From Blastobasis lacticolella (lineage: Eukaryota; Arthropoda; Insecta; Lepidoptera; Blastobasidae): 64,000 nucleotides of DNA. Location: assembly GCA_905147135.1 (NCBI GenBank), contig LR990042.1:16979545-17043544 (forward strand), given 5' to 3'. The notes beneath the pieces are model-generated. The model was not told the origin of the DNA and made no database searches. It was given only the letters and a program-made list of their open reading frames with translations. Position numbers and translations under genes: made by a program. Positions 22,925-35,176 of the stretch are shown here, one piece after another. How positions within the stretch are numbered: the stretch's first letter is position 1; every line of letters starts with the position of its first letter.

Positions 22925-23150
22925 CCATAACAGACCACTGAAAGTGAAACTCCCTCGAAAGGGGAGATTATTGCCATAATCCTCCACGCTTGGCAAGTGG
23001 CTTAGAGATCGCAGTGTTTAAATCTAACAATGGAAAACGCTGTTGTCCTATTTGTAGCCTACGGATACTCTAGATCTTTTGTCCCGAAAACATTAGTCCC
23101 CTCGTACGACACCCACAAGTGTTAGGGGTTGGTGCTATTTTAGTCTTCAA
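22925..23150. repeat. Interspersed repeat, family E
   Basis: Shares spaced blocks with 33411-33622: TTATTGCCATAATC, TCCACGC, GGAAAACGC, GATCTTTTG, GAAAACATTAGTC and GGGTTGGTGC. A shorter relative is at 57810-57900. No ORF or termini can be defined; origin unknown. Confidence 0.6.
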
Positions 23151-23587
23151 CTGTTTCTACTATTGAAAACACTCGTAAAAAATTAGCCTCGGATTCAGAA
23201 CTGCTTTCCAGTATTTCTTTCGGGAAAATAAATTCTTATTGCCCGCTGTAATTGTTCATATATAATCAATGTGACGAAACCCGTGACTTTATATGCTCTA
23301 GAAAACATCGACGGCAGGCCCTACTCTGTGAAGATAATGTATTTCGAGGAACATCCATCTTTTTTACCCTGAAGCCTGTCAAAAGTAGATCCTTGTTAAG
23401 AAATATGGAGTTCGTACACGAAATTTTATCGATGTTATGTGCTTCCTCGCATAATTTCCACAGACTGTTTCCCTTTCTAACAGGACAATCCATTAGGTGT
23501 AGGTTTATTTAATTGATAATATTTTTAGCAATAGTTCCAGTTTATGTACTGAATACTTCTGACTTTTAACTTGTTGAAGATTTTATA

Positions 23588-23652
23588 GGTGACAGTTACC
23601 ACTTACCATCAGGTGGGCTGTCTGTTCATTTGTCACTGAGTAGCATAAAAAA
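23588..23652 (+). repeat. Retroposon-tail repeat, family C
   Basis: GACAGTTACCACTTACCATC, AGGTGGGCTGTCTGTTCATTT split by changes, and a short A-tract (CATAAAAAAACC) match the family core and its polyadenylated end. Confidence 0.6.
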
Positions 23653-25590
23653 ACCAAGTCAAGGTATTAAAGCAGCTAGGAAGTGGGAAATTAAAATGCA
23701 GAAAAACAAATCTTATTTTCTGCCAATAACAACATGACGGTATCAAGGCGTGACAGTTTTTATGTACGTATGTATATAGAACAACCTTTCTTCAGATCAA
23801 TTCATACAACAGGTACATTTCCATGTCATCTAAAATATTCCGTACAGATCGCTTCTCACCAAAATATGGACTAAAGCATTTGAAGGCAGTTTTTGTAAGT
23901 CGTGATCTTATTATAAGCTTTACTTTTGATGAATGGGGCTCAAATATATTTTCTGGTACCTGAAGAAAACAAGTTTAAAAAAAAAAGTTTTTATAGGTAA
24001 CCTAGTCGAATTTCCGATATGCTAAAAATACTTTTGACCCCCTCTAGTGCCTCAGGAAGTGCACAGGTAATAAAAGTTTACCTTAGGGAGCAGTCTCGAA
24101 CACGTGACTTTTAAAAAGTCCTGACATTTTCCGACTTGGATAATTTATGACTTAGACTTTGACCTTTTAAGATATCGACGTAGTTTTCAAACTTGGCATT
24201 TTAGAACTTTGACAAAATACGATGTAAGGATCTCGATAAATAGCTTTTAATCAAAGTAAAAGGCACAGAGTTATGTGCGTGCTTTCGGGTGGTACGAGCC
24301 GAAAACAGTCCATATTTTCGGAGCGACCTACAAACAGACAGAATGAATACAAACACAATGGCATAAAACTTGTAACACTCTTCTTTTTGCACCAAAGTTT
24401 GAAAACATAATTCTCCGGCGCTAACCCAAAAGTTGGCGCAATGAAATTGTTATGTATGTAGAACAATCTAGAACAATCTTCACTAAAAGCTGTGAGTTTC
24501 TTTGAAATATTTTATTTGAGTAAATAGTGTAATGGGAGAATATTTATGATGGTTGGTGATACCAGTAAAATAATTTTATATCACTGATATTAATTTATCG
24601 AAATAGATAAACTAAAAAATATGATATGGGGATTATCATCACCCTAGGGTCAATCCGAGGTGTGCTCTAGCGCGGCGCGCGGTAAAGTAGGACTTACCTC
24701 GTCCATTTCGCTCGACTTTTGGAATAATCAGTTTTGTGTTTGAGTACCTTAAATATTTAAAAATATCCGACTTAAGATTATCTAGACTTTCATTTCATTA
24801 AATTATCTTAGGCTCTTTTTCTCTCTAAGTTTCAGTCTCAGTCGTTTCGGTTATATAGCTTCAAAACTCGCTTGTTTTCGTTATTTGTCCGTATTTACAC
24901 TTTCGGGTGCCTAGATTTGAAATGGGTTGACAGGTACATTGTGTTATCTTACAAAGCTTAAAATTGTTTGAGTTTTCATTATGGAACCCTACAAAATAAC
25001 ACTTTCCAAAAATTAGAACAATCAAAGGCCCTAATTTTGAACTACTCGCATCTACGCGAGCGCTCGTATATGCCCTGCTCGTATGTCACCTATCTCTTTC
25101 AAGCTTTCCTGTTTGTCAAGTGTTATTGGCGGAACAAGTCATTGGTTCGGAGGGAGGTCCAGCGACTGTACTTCTTTGTTTAGCTCATTCAGCAGTTCGT
25201 GGAAGTACGAGCGCCTCTAGCGATCTCTATTTTACCACGCGGTTGTCGTACAAACTCAATCAATACCCAACCTACCATAGCTACCACTACCTAAAATTTA
25301 TTGCGCTTATTGAAATACATTGTTTTACTTTACAACCAAAATGTATTTATTATTTATTTATTTACCGCGATGTCGCCAGAATAATAATTAGGTGTTCTAC
25401 ATTTCAGAATGAATAGAGTAAATAATTATTACAATTAATCTGTAAAACTACTAATAATAGTTATGTACATGTAGATAACAATAACAAACTAGCCGAACAA
25501 AGAGAATACCGGAAATTTAGTCAGGGTTATAAGGAACAGCTTGTTTATAGACCCAGTGATATTGAATTAGGTATAAAAAACTAAATCAGA
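23653..25590. other. Intron 1 stretch without recognisable genes
   Basis: Mostly AT-rich. A GC-rich patch at about 24655-24715 has, on the minus strand, ATGGACGAG followed by a perfect donor-like GTAAGT, but it cannot splice in frame to exon 2. A second less AT-rich stretch is at 25040-25250. Neither is supported as an exon. Confidence 0.4.
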
Positions 25591-25605
25591 TTTATTTACA
25601 ATGTA

Positions 25606-25937
25606 TAAAAAAACATCTTGGCATTAATGTCTCGGTTGTGCTCTCGCGCACGAGGGCCCGGGGTCCGCCGTGACCATGATCCAGGATTTGGCAGGTCTGC
25701 TACCAGGGGATCCTGACCAGATTGGATCATGGTTACACATCCTATCGCCTGAATGTGCAGGTTTCATCACAATGTTTTCCCTCACCGTCCCTCACTCAAG
25801 AGCATCGGTTAGTATTCAACTTATATACATAACTCAGAAAATAGTCATAGGTACATGGCCGAAGCAGGATTCGAACCCGGGACTTCTGGCTTACGAGTCG
25901 GATACTCTAACCGCTCGGCCACCGACGCGTCGCTCTG
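25606..25937 (-). mobile_element. SINE family A, near full-length, with target duplication
   Basis: Minus-strand copy with all parts: tail CTTGGCATTAATGTCTCGGT, body TTGGATCATGGTTACACATC and TTTTCCCTCACCGTCC, head AGGATTCGAACCCGGGACTT and ACCGCTCGGCCACCGACGC. TTTATTTACATGTAT at 25938-25952 nearly repeats TTTATTTACAATGTAT at 25591-25606, a likely target duplication with one inserted base. Confidence 0.86.
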
Positions 25938-25959
25938 TTTATTTACATGTATTTTGATT

Positions 25960-27000
25960 ATAAATGCATTTGCATTTGATTCGTTTCCTCATACAGCTTT
26001 GCTAAAGGTTCTGGATGTTTATAAATTTAATCCACAATTAGTTATATTCCTACAATCTGCAATGACCAACTGGACAACAAAACTTAAATTAAACAGACTC
26101 AATAAAACAATAAAGACAGATCGAATTAAAATCCAAGAGGTATTTTTCAAGGCGATGCCTTGAGTCCTCTGTGGTTTTGCCTGGCTCTTTTTTTTTTTTT
26201 TTTTTTTATGTTATCCGGCAGACAAACAGGCATGCGGGCCACCTGATGGAAAGTGGTCACCGCCGCCTATGGACATCAGCAACACCAGGGGAGTCACCAA
26301 TGCGTTGCCCGCCTCTGAAGAGACCAACCAATATCAAATATGTTAAACTCTTTAAATACAGGATTTAAATTAAAATACAAGGACAATAATAGGGACACAG
26401 TCACCAGCCACAAACTAAACCATCTATTGTACATGGATGATATTAAATTATATGCTGCTACCCAAAATTGTAAAAGTAGGCACGCTACCCTACAATTGTA
26501 AAGGTATCCTACCGACTGCGCCATGTAAAAGTAGGTATGTAAAGGTGACGTGTAAATAACAGACGAGATCCGAGTTAACGCTGATTTAATTTTCATTTCA
26601 TATCATGCAAGTAAGTGAGTGGTAGGTGACACCCGCATTCCTTAATATCAATTTTACAAATACCAACAAAAATGAACTGATTCACCACGCAATAGAAAGT
26701 TACTTAAAACGATATTCAGATGGAATTTCGTATAAACAAAAAGTCATATCAACTCGGTAAAGACCGGAAAAATCTATATACATGACTATCAGATGCAAAC
26801 CGGAGATTTATTACATGCACTTGAGAATAACACAGCGTACAACAGGATACAATAAATCTTGGCTGATCCATTAAGAAATAAAAAATACACTAACTCAACA
26901 ATTCAAACAAATAATTTATTATATTTTAAAAACACACCTCAATGCAAAAAATACATGTAAAGCTATTAACAGCTATGCAATCCCGGTTTGGAGTCATCGA
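25960..27000 (+). pseudogene. R4/Dong-like LINE relic split by a retroposon tail
   Basis: Decayed reverse transcriptase. It shows AFDSFPHTALLKVLDVYK and NWTTKLKLNRLNKTIKT from about 25975. After a one-base deletion near 26134 the frame continues RGIFQGDALSPLWFCLAL. A family-C copy (26188-26325) interrupts the ORF. It resumes MLNSLNTGFKLKYK and then NHLLYMDDIKLYAATQ, with the catalytic YMDD codons at 26430-26441. A later fragment reads LNAKNTCKAINSYAIPV near 26936-26985. The QGDALSPLWFCLAL and HLLYMDDIKLYA signatures are typical of R4/Dong-type LINEs. Not functional. Confidence 0.8.
26188..26325 (-). repeat. Retroposon-tail repeat, family C, inside the R4 relic
   Basis: A long T-tract near 26191-26207 (the A-tail on the minus strand) is followed by TGTTATCCGGCAGACAAACA, GGCATGCGGGCCACCTGATG and TATGGACATCAGCAACACCA. 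It separates two adjacent parts of the LINE ORF, so it inserted after the LINE. Confidence 0.85.
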
Positions 27001-27035
27001 TTGCAAGTGGTTCTAGAGCATGAATCACTGGTTAT

Positions 27036-27103
27036 CAAGGTTTCCATCAGGTGGCCCGCATGCCTGTTTGTCTGCCGGATAACATTTAAAAAAAAAAAAA
27101 AGG
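27036..27103 (+). repeat. Retroposon-tail repeat, family C, opposite orientation
   Basis: CCATCAGGTGGCCCGCATGC, CTGTTTGTCTGCCGGATAAC, then an A-tract. It is an almost exact inverted partner of 26200-26255, with the second half of the R4 relic between them. Confidence 0.85.
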
Positions 27104-27114
27104 TCTTTACGATT

Positions 27115-27139
27115 GAATAGAATAGAATAGAATAGAATA
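27115..27139. repeat. (GAATA)n microsatellite
   Basis: About five units of GAATA, followed by ACTTTATTG, resembling the simple-repeat end of a LINE 3' UTR. Confidence 0.85.
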
Positions 27140-27445
27140 ACTTTATTGTTGAACTGTGTAGGTACATGAAGTTGAAGTTTGGATATTTCGTGATTTCGAT
27201 GGCTTTCCTAAGTAAACGTCGTTCACCAACCAGAACCACCAGAACCAGGTCGAAATAAGATTAAAAAAGTGAATGATACGGTCAGCGTACTGTGCCGTGA
27301 CTTAAAAGTGAGTTCGAGTTCCGGTAGTAGCAGAAAACTTTTGCGAAAGTGGGTGGATCGGCTTTGGTGGCTTTATCGCTAAGTGACACCGTCCGGTGCT
27401 CGCAGCACTCCAGTCGTCCCGTGACCATGATGCATAGAACAGCGT

Positions 27446-27821
27446 CGAAACAAGAAAGGTACGCGGTAGGCAACCCGTAACATACCTTTGAAATGGTAAT
27501 GTTTATTTATTTGTTTAACTATTTATTGTACATAAGATACAAGAAAATACTAATGACAGAAAGTATAGAAGATACAACATGCATATTTAATTCTATGAAG
27601 CTTTCATTAGAGAGTTGGTGATAGTTCAATTGTATATAGATGTTATAATGTTTTAAACTATCGCTGTTATTACCACACATTTTAAAGGTATGTTCCGGGA
27701 TTCCTACCGCGTACCTTTGTTTACGAGTAGCCCAATATTTCGACGCTATTGCTTGCAGCATAGTCCCGTGACCGTAAACAAAAGTACGCGGTAGAAAACC
27801 CGGAACATACCTTTAAAATGT
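27446..27821. repeat. 49-bp inverted repeat plus a third related copy
   Basis: The arms 27677-27725 and 27773-27821 are reverse complements with about three mismatches; they share ACATTTTAAAGGTATGTTCC and GTACGCGGTAG blocks. The loop is 47 bp. A third diverged copy lies at about 27446-27495 in the same orientation as the right arm. TCCCGTGACC precedes both the right arm and the third copy. Looks like a fold-back element of unknown family. Confidence 0.8.
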
Positions 27822-27982
27822 ATATAAATGGTTGTAGTCTACATTCAAACTATCACTGAATTTCACTCTGCAGGTAGGTGAATCACGCAGTGTCCTACCG
27901 TCGCCTCCTAGGATCGCCTCTAGCACTATCGCCATGTAAGAGGAGTGCAAATGCTTACTCGATGACAAATGTATTTAGTTAA

Positions 27983-28034
27983 TACTTGTAACAAAAATAA
28001 TGGTAACTAGGGAATCAACCTAGTTACAAGTTAT
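27983..28034. repeat. Small nested inverted repeats
   Basis: GTAACTAGG (28003-28011) pairs with CCTAGTTAC (28019-28027), and an outer CTTGTAAC pairs with GTTACAAG. Short and possibly chance. Confidence 0.45.
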
Positions 28035-28039
28035 AGGTA

Positions 28040-30420
28040 TTATGACACAGAATATAAAATGTATTTTTTCTGTTTCATGGTATTACATACTACATTATCC
28101 CTAAAGATCCGATAGTTCATACGGTGATTGTAAATAACAAATATTATTGACGCAGTTACATTTTCACTTTAACGAGTACCAAATTAATTTTAATGTTTCA
28201 TGTCAAATGTGAGAATCAGGCACGAGAATATAATTTGATTACATTGGGTTTACCAAGAACGAGCGTGTAGGCATCTTAATTTATGATTTCCCGCCCCAAC
28301 GTTTCTTCGGAACAAGCAACAGTTAATGCACAAACCTCGTTCAATGCTCGATAAACGCGTAATTTATAGCAATGGCAACAGGAAATGTTTGTACAAATAT
28401 TTATTTTTAATGATGCGAATTTGGATTAGCTAGTGACATCGCGAGATTGATAGAAAAACCTTCGGCCAACATCAACACATAATAGTATGGGAGTTTCGGC
28501 AAATAAACAAATTGATGGCATGTCTGCGATGCCGAAGCAGTGACGGGAGGATCTCGGAAGCGACTCGTAAATTTATTCTTAGATACTTGCTGTTGCCAGG
28601 TTTCTGATAATTCGGATTCAATTCAGGTTTATTATTTATCCAAAACAAAAGGATGTTATAAGTCAAACATCGGTGTTCCAATTGCTGGAACTGGGATGGC
28701 TCTGCCAAATATCAACTGGCGTATTGGATTCGGTGGAGTAGCGTGCTAAAAGGCTATTCGTGACCTAAAATGAATAAGTAGGTTGTTACGGCCGCATCGT
28801 CACTTACCGATATCGCCTGAGATGGCGATCAAATGCCTCTCTAGTATATAACTTAAAAATAAATATTCGCATCAAAGTGGTTGTTTTATAGTGGTAGAAG
28901 TTAAGCACTGGATGGCGTGACCCGGCTATCGTGATTTGTGTAATAGGTATCCTGTAGGAGAAATGTTGGCTTGACTTCAATCTTTAGTAATATCTACGTC
29001 AAAAAGGCGCGCTTGTTAGATTTTAGATATTCGTTACCGGCTTATCTTGTTTTATAATATTGCCATTTGCATATACGTTATAGGTACTAAATGATGCCAA
29101 CTAGGGAGTTGTGTCAAGTTGTGTCATTTTCTTTGTCTACCTCACCTGTGAGACAGAGGCGTTGGCTTTATGTATGTTATGTAAACGATGCCATCTGTAA
29201 ATAGGTGAACGACTTTTAGGCTGATTTTTTACGTTTTAACGTTAGATTCTTTCCCCAAAGGTATCGCTTACGTCCGATTCTAAACCTGAGTGAAGACAGG
29301 GATATTTTTACCGGTACCTAAGCTCCAACTACTATTAGGTTGATGAGCTCCCGGACAGCCTACTCTACCCTAAACTCTGTCCTTTTGTGAAATCGTACGC
29401 AATTTGAATGACTGAATGTTTTTTGCTTTTTAACACCTCTTCTCGAAGACTTTGAAGATTTTAGTATGGGACTAGATAGGCTATAGCCAAAAAATATATC
29501 GCGACTTGAAACTATTATAAATAACAAGAAGACAATAAACTTGAAGACTACTTAACCGATTTTAAATTATTTCAAGCAAATCGGCGAGTAACATAGTTTT
29601 TCTCGAAGTTTAATGTGGTTCCCACAGGAACAGATCTGGAACGTATTAGTCGAATTTTACCTAATACCAATTATACGTTTGCTCATATACTCGTTATACC
29701 ACCCTAACTTTAGTTTAAATTCGATAAATATTGAAGAACCTGGTACTCAAAATACACAATGACCTAAGTTGACAGTAGTGGAAACGTTTAAGTATCTAGG
29801 GTGCCAACAATCTTTAAGAGAAATCATACACATGCTTCCAGAAGAACTTTCGAAAGGCCGGACCGCCGTACAGAAGAAATTATTAAGGGTTCCGTATTGC
29901 CATGACATTCAGTCATTGAATCCTAACAAGTTTGGATACCCGGATAATTACGTGAAGATCAATGGAATGAAAATATTTTGTTCATCAGAGGAAATAAAAA
30001 ACATCAACAAATGAAAAATTATTATAAATAGAAAAGGTATGGGTATATTTTTACCTATGTTATTTTCCATCACAATGGAGGCCCCGTCTGATATTTCAGT
30101 ATATTTATTACGCGGAAAAAAGCGTACAAACTGAAAATATTGGCTCACGCGAATGTAAATAGAAACATGAGGATGAACCGTACCATTTTCCTCAGGGGTC
30201 TATTGGATATGTTGGATTGCGATTAAGATTGGAACCAGTCCAAAATCGTATAAAAGTATAGAGGTAACTCCGATAGGAATTCGTTGACATGATTGCGTGA
30301 ATTCGATACGCTTGAATTTATTCTCTTTACTATTATGTGCCAGGGTATCGGTGTGTTTGTTACCATTTTATAGCTGCTATACAATTGGAGGGATTTCTCT
30401 AGCGCGGCGTATAGTTCCTC
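28040..30420. other. Intron 1 stretch with few recognisable features
   Basis: Contains the second copy of the GTTGATGAGCTCCCGGACAG repeat (29338-29392) and a weak LINE-like fragment at 29769-29830 (VVETFKYLGCQQSL, similar to the KYLGxxQ block after the RT core in R4-like elements). No host exon recognised. Confidence 0.4.
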
Positions 30421-30429
30421 TACCGCGTT

Positions 30430-30512
30430 GTGCGGAGTTGGACATCCGGAGAATGGACATTCTGGGAATTTAAAGAAATAGACAGACTGGACATTCAGAG
30501 AATTGGACCTTA
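30430..30512. repeat. Short degenerate tandem repeat
   Basis: Three to four imperfect units resembling TGGACATTCNGAGAATTGGA (for example TTGGACATCCGGAGAATGGA and CTGGACATTCAGAGAATTGG). Confidence 0.6.
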
Positions 30513-30519
30513 TGGGCAA

Positions 30520-33410
30520 GAAAGCGGTTCTGTCACATATTTTGTCGTGTCGCTCCATTACCGCACAGTTACACCTTTAGTACTCTTAAGTTCTTAAGTG
30601 TACCTTAACTGGTTACATTACTATGTCGTCTTACGTATAACAACGTGCGAATGCCCTAACGTTGCCGCAAAGTTGCGACGAGGTGATTGTGCTTCACTGA
30701 ACAACCGCAATAGCCCATATCATATGGATGGGCCTTAATGTCATCAGATGCAAGCCAATGCATTGGTATTTCCATTATTCTCATTGGACTGGCTTACTGG
30801 ACTGTTCTGGCTATTAGCCTCATATAAATGGGAATTTAGGTCCCTACTTATCAAATCAGACACAGAGCAATAAAATAGAATGTTGAAGTCAACTAACTCC
30901 AATCTTTTTGAAATCAGTGCACCTCCAGCAATCACGCTAGGCACCGCCGCATACTTGTTGCGTGGTCGAGGCGTTGTTGACAATAAGTACCTACATAAAC
31001 TTGTATGACAACGCACATTTTCATATTCTGGTAATGTATAGTCAGCTGCAGATTGGATGGACTTCCCCAGCCGGGGGTCCGGTCACTCTACATTTGACTG
31101 TACTATGACGTAAACTCGTACTGGCGTAGTCAAGATCTTAACCTGTGTCTTTCATAACATGATGATTGATGGAGTTTCCTTCAAGAGCTAATTCGCAAAA
31201 TAGAAATTTATCAAAGTGGGTAATTGGTAATGGCCAAAGCGAGATACCTAACTGATCAAAACAATTCTAAATACAAAACTATTCAATCCAAGGTAACAAC
31301 TAATGTATTCTACGAGTTTATAATATGCGCATTGTTTCTCACTTAACACTCGCTATCAAACCACCGTATCATAGACACGAACCAAACATAGGCAAAACTC
31401 GGTAAATAATGTGCCGTCTCCGGTGTCATGTAGCCGGCCTTGATCGCGGTTGTAAAAGGGCAGTATTGCCGCACCCTGCGGCAAATTTAGCACCCGTATC
31501 ACGTAGGTACTACACTTGACGAAGTACTCATCTACCTATATTCCACTATAAGGGCCATTTGTCCCCCATAAACACTTTAATATCCTGTCTGTGGTGAATA
31601 ATTTCCTCCCACGGGATAAGATACTTTGAAGATAGTAGATTATAGAGCATCGCCTTTGTGTGTCCCTGGTGATTCTCTTTTGTGTGATGTTTATCGTGTG
31701 TGGTGCGGAGTTCAAAGCGAAATACCATCAACAGAGTTTAGGTGCCTTGGAGAATACTCATAAACATTTAGGTTCGTTTCACCCTGACACGTGGAGCCAA
31801 TGGCTGCCATTTTTGTTTCGTTTTTTCGTAATACCTAAGTTCATAGGAATATAAAAATTACGCCTATTTTTTTGTTCTAATTGTATATATTTTTTCTGTA
31901 GCTGAATATATTTTATTAAAGGAAATTATTTCCTTCTTTCCTTCGTAGGAATCGAACAAACAATACAATAGAACCACTCTATAACCACGACAGTTATCCT
32001 GTTGATTTAAAATTTCCCTTGCAGTTGTCACAAAAAGAAGCTCGAGATAATTTACTTCACAATAAAATTAATAGAAAAATTAAATATGACAAAAGGATCT
32101 ATAACTGATTTAATTTTAGTACGTAATGAAGTAGGAAATAAATTAAAATCTGTTTATTGTGGAACATTTGTAAGAGATGTAATCACTTAATGAAGATATT
32201 TTAAGAAATAATAAATTTACCATGTCTGTTTATTATCATGTATAAAAACCGTACAAAACTGTATTATTCTTAGTTTGAAATTTAGCATGTAAAAAATTTC
32301 TAGAATAAGACCACGCTAAGTTCAAATCGCTTATTAAAAAAAATCTTCAGCATGATTAATAATTTAGACCAACGAAAAGTACAACTTCAAGCTAATAATG
32401 ACCAAATAACTGAATGTTTACAAGAAGGACTGATAAGGACTGACAAGGACAGATTATCCCCAGATTATTGCCATATCTACACTTTATAATTTCAATTCAA
32501 TTCAATTCAAAAATTTATTTTTTTATTTTTATTTAAAAACTTTATTGCACAAATTACAGCAATTGGCGGACTTAAAGCCATTGAGGCTTTGTCTAACAGT
32601 CAACCAGCAGACCATGCAGAGAGTGATTAAGTAGGTGCTAACAGGACAACATTGATATAAGTGAAAAAAATATAAGATTAAATTAAATTAAATTGAATAC
32701 TATAAATACAATTACTATTTAAAAAAAAATACAATAAACATATACCTATTATATATACATTCACTAGATACATAATGTGATAATGACTACGCCAAGCTCA
32801 TCACTCATTGCCTACGACCTCTTACTCAGAATAAAATCTTTCAGTCGTTTTTTAAACATCAACCGATTTTGCGCCTTTCGTACGTCCTTAAAAATCATTT
32901 ATTCAAAAGAATTTTTACTACTGTCAGTCAATACGGACTAATCGTGATCCTATTATAGCCCATATTGGGGGAGGGTGTGATACCCCACCGATATATCTAC
33001 AAAGTTCTTACCAATATACTATTATGTCGTTGAGATAACCTATGTACTCATATTTATATTCTCGTATTAATCTTAATTATGTCGTATTAATCCTCTCCTC
33101 CATCCTTATTTTTCTCCCGACCTCAACCTTACAAATATTTCTGCGGCGTCAGTACCGATACCAATAAAAAGTAATTACAATCACATACATGCTTTAGTAT
33201 ACAGTGTGTACAACCACTTTTAACTACTATAGAACAATATTCACGTAGATTTGAATTAAACATTATTATGTTTTTTTTCATACAAAATATTTCAGCGCGT
33301 AATGTATCACACTCTATCGATCAATTCGTCTTACGTACACACCATAACAGTTTTTTGTTTACTTCAACCGTAAAATTAAGTAATAAAGATAATCGATCTA
33401 TCATCATAGC
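30520..33410. other. Intron 1 stretch: AT-rich, LINE-tail-like simple repeat
   Basis: An (AATTC)n run at about 32488-32505 followed by TTTATTTAAAAACTTTATTG and a block with GGCGGACTTAAAGCCATTGA (to about 32645) resembles a 5'-truncated LINE 3' UTR on the minus strand. Elsewhere nothing convincing. Confidence 0.45.
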
Positions 33411-33622
33411 TGATGACAGTCCACAGCAGGACTTAGGGCTTCTGCCACGAAAGGGAAGGTTATTGCCATAATCTCCACGCATGACAGGCAAGTTGGAGAT
33501 GTGTGTAATAAATATAACAACGGAAAACGCCACTGCCCTTTTTCCAGACGGAGTGATCTTTTGCCTCGAAAACATTAGTCGCCTTGTGTAAAGGGTTGGT
33601 GCAATTCTACTCCACACGGCTA
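33411..33622. repeat. Interspersed repeat, family E, second copy
   Basis: Shares ordered blocks with 22925-23150, for example TTATTGCCATAATCTCCACG, GGAAAACGCCACTGCC and CTCGAAAACATTAGTCGCC. Function and class unknown. Confidence 0.6.
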
Positions 33623-34224
33623 ATCGATCTATAGTCTCGGCCTATCCCTGTAGGATACAGGCGTGCGTGTGTATTACTAGTTTGTTTCAACTAAAACACA
33701 TTCGTAATAAATCACACTGGTTTACTTGCCGTATGGTATCTACTCATAGTCAGAATAATACTATGGCAAATCTCTAAAGCGCAGAGCAGGATTGACCCGT
33801 GTATTTCGCACATACCGTTTTCGCCATCCGTTTGACCAATAATCTGTTTGCGTGACAGAATTCACTTTGAACGAGTGCGTAATTGAACTGCGAAATACAA
33901 ACGTGCGAAGAATACTGGTTCGAAAAATCGTAGTTACGATAGACTGTTGGTCGACTCGATAGGTACGCATCAATAACATATCGGCTAATTCATTAACACA
34001 AAAATCAAACGGCCGCGACATTTTTGTAGAATAACTTTATTATTTCACAAAACAAAGTCAGAGAGAAGAAAAAGGACTAGATACTTCAGAATATTGAAAC
34101 CTAACTTCAAAAAAATTGTTTAACAATGTTTATTAATTATTTAGATCCAAACCCTTTGATGTTTTGTAAATGATTTAAGTGTCAGTCATCAATAAAGTAG
34201 GCATTTTCATTTATTCATTCATTC

Positions 34225-34264
34225 ATCTGTCACAGGTGTCTTACAGGAGACACCTGTGACAGAT
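34225..34264. repeat. Perfect 17-bp hairpin
   Basis: ATCTGTCACAGGTGTCT (34225-34241) and AGACACCTGTGACAGAT (34248-34264) are exact reverse complements around a 6-base loop. It follows an ATTC microsatellite (about 34208-34224). Confidence 0.9.
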
Positions 34265-35082
34265 TTACTAACTTACTTAAACACCCTAATATGAGGTGCG
34301 CCATGCGTTACATATACTACAATAGTTACCATAATAATGTCTAAGTCAATGACTAATGAAACAAGATTCACTTTGGTTAGGCGGTTAATGGCACATGTGG
34401 TTTTTGTTGAATTCGTAATTCTCAGTGTGTTGCAGGTTTTGATTTACATTAAAGATAGTTTAATGTGTAGCAAATTAAGTATGCAGTAATTGAAGAATTC
34501 TAAAAAGCACAAGAAAATCCATTTATCTAGGCACTACATAAGTTTTGTCGAATGCAAACTATACATAGCCATAAAATCTAAGTACCTAATTTAAAAATAT
34601 ATATCACAACAAATTTAGCGGCAAATAATCGTTCGTGCGATTTTTAGATACTGGAGCAATGAAACAGTACCGTTTACACGTATGAAGATATTATGTGATG
34701 GCATCTTCGGAATAAAAATTCTCAAAGTACGACAAAACTTATGTAGCGCCCTAGTACTATCCCAAGTGTGACGTCTGCTAATTTTGAGAACCGTACCACG
34801 TTTCCTGAATTTGTTAATTATACTAAGGACAATATTATTACTCGCAATTCACTTGACATTGACATTGACATCAACTGCGGAACGGATGGGACGGATAGCC
34901 TAAAAGGGTAGAAGAAGACCAATGAAACCCCTTAGAGATAGACTTTACAATGTAAATAATGAAAATTAAACGTTCTAAAATGGTAAATTCATGGCGCCAT
35001 ACAACGTTTTTAATACGATTTGGTGATCGGTTGTAGATTTTCTAGTATAAAATATTACGCTTTTTAGCAATGAGTAGATATG

Positions 35083-35176
35083 TATGCCACCCTTTGTACT
35101 GCTTACTATTATATCTTTTATCCCATGTATGTATCCTGTAGTATACAAATAAGTAGTTTTTGTATTGTATTGTATG
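35083..35176 (+). repeat. 3'-end fragment of the 17902-20105 LINE family
   Basis: CCACCCTTTGTACTGCTTAC, TTTTATCCCATGTATGTATC and GTTTTTGTATTGTATTGTAT match the last ~95 bp of the LINE at 17902-20105, including the ATTGT-repeat end. A strongly 5'-truncated insertion. Confidence 0.82.

Noticed and set aside
24655..24720. Minus-strand ATGGACGAG followed by a perfect GTAAGT donor, possible alternative first exon of the receptor
   Set aside because: Joined to exon 2 it gives an early stop in the ATG frame, and exon 2 has no ATG in the receptor frame, so it cannot supply a working N-terminus.
26994..27239. 81-codon minus-strand ORF
   Set aside because: Runs through a retroposon tail and an A-tract; not a gene.
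29769..30014. 81-codon + strand ORF
   Set aside because: Only the first ~15 residues (FKYLGCQQ) hint at an R4-like LINE; the remainder is not recognisable, so no separate element was called.
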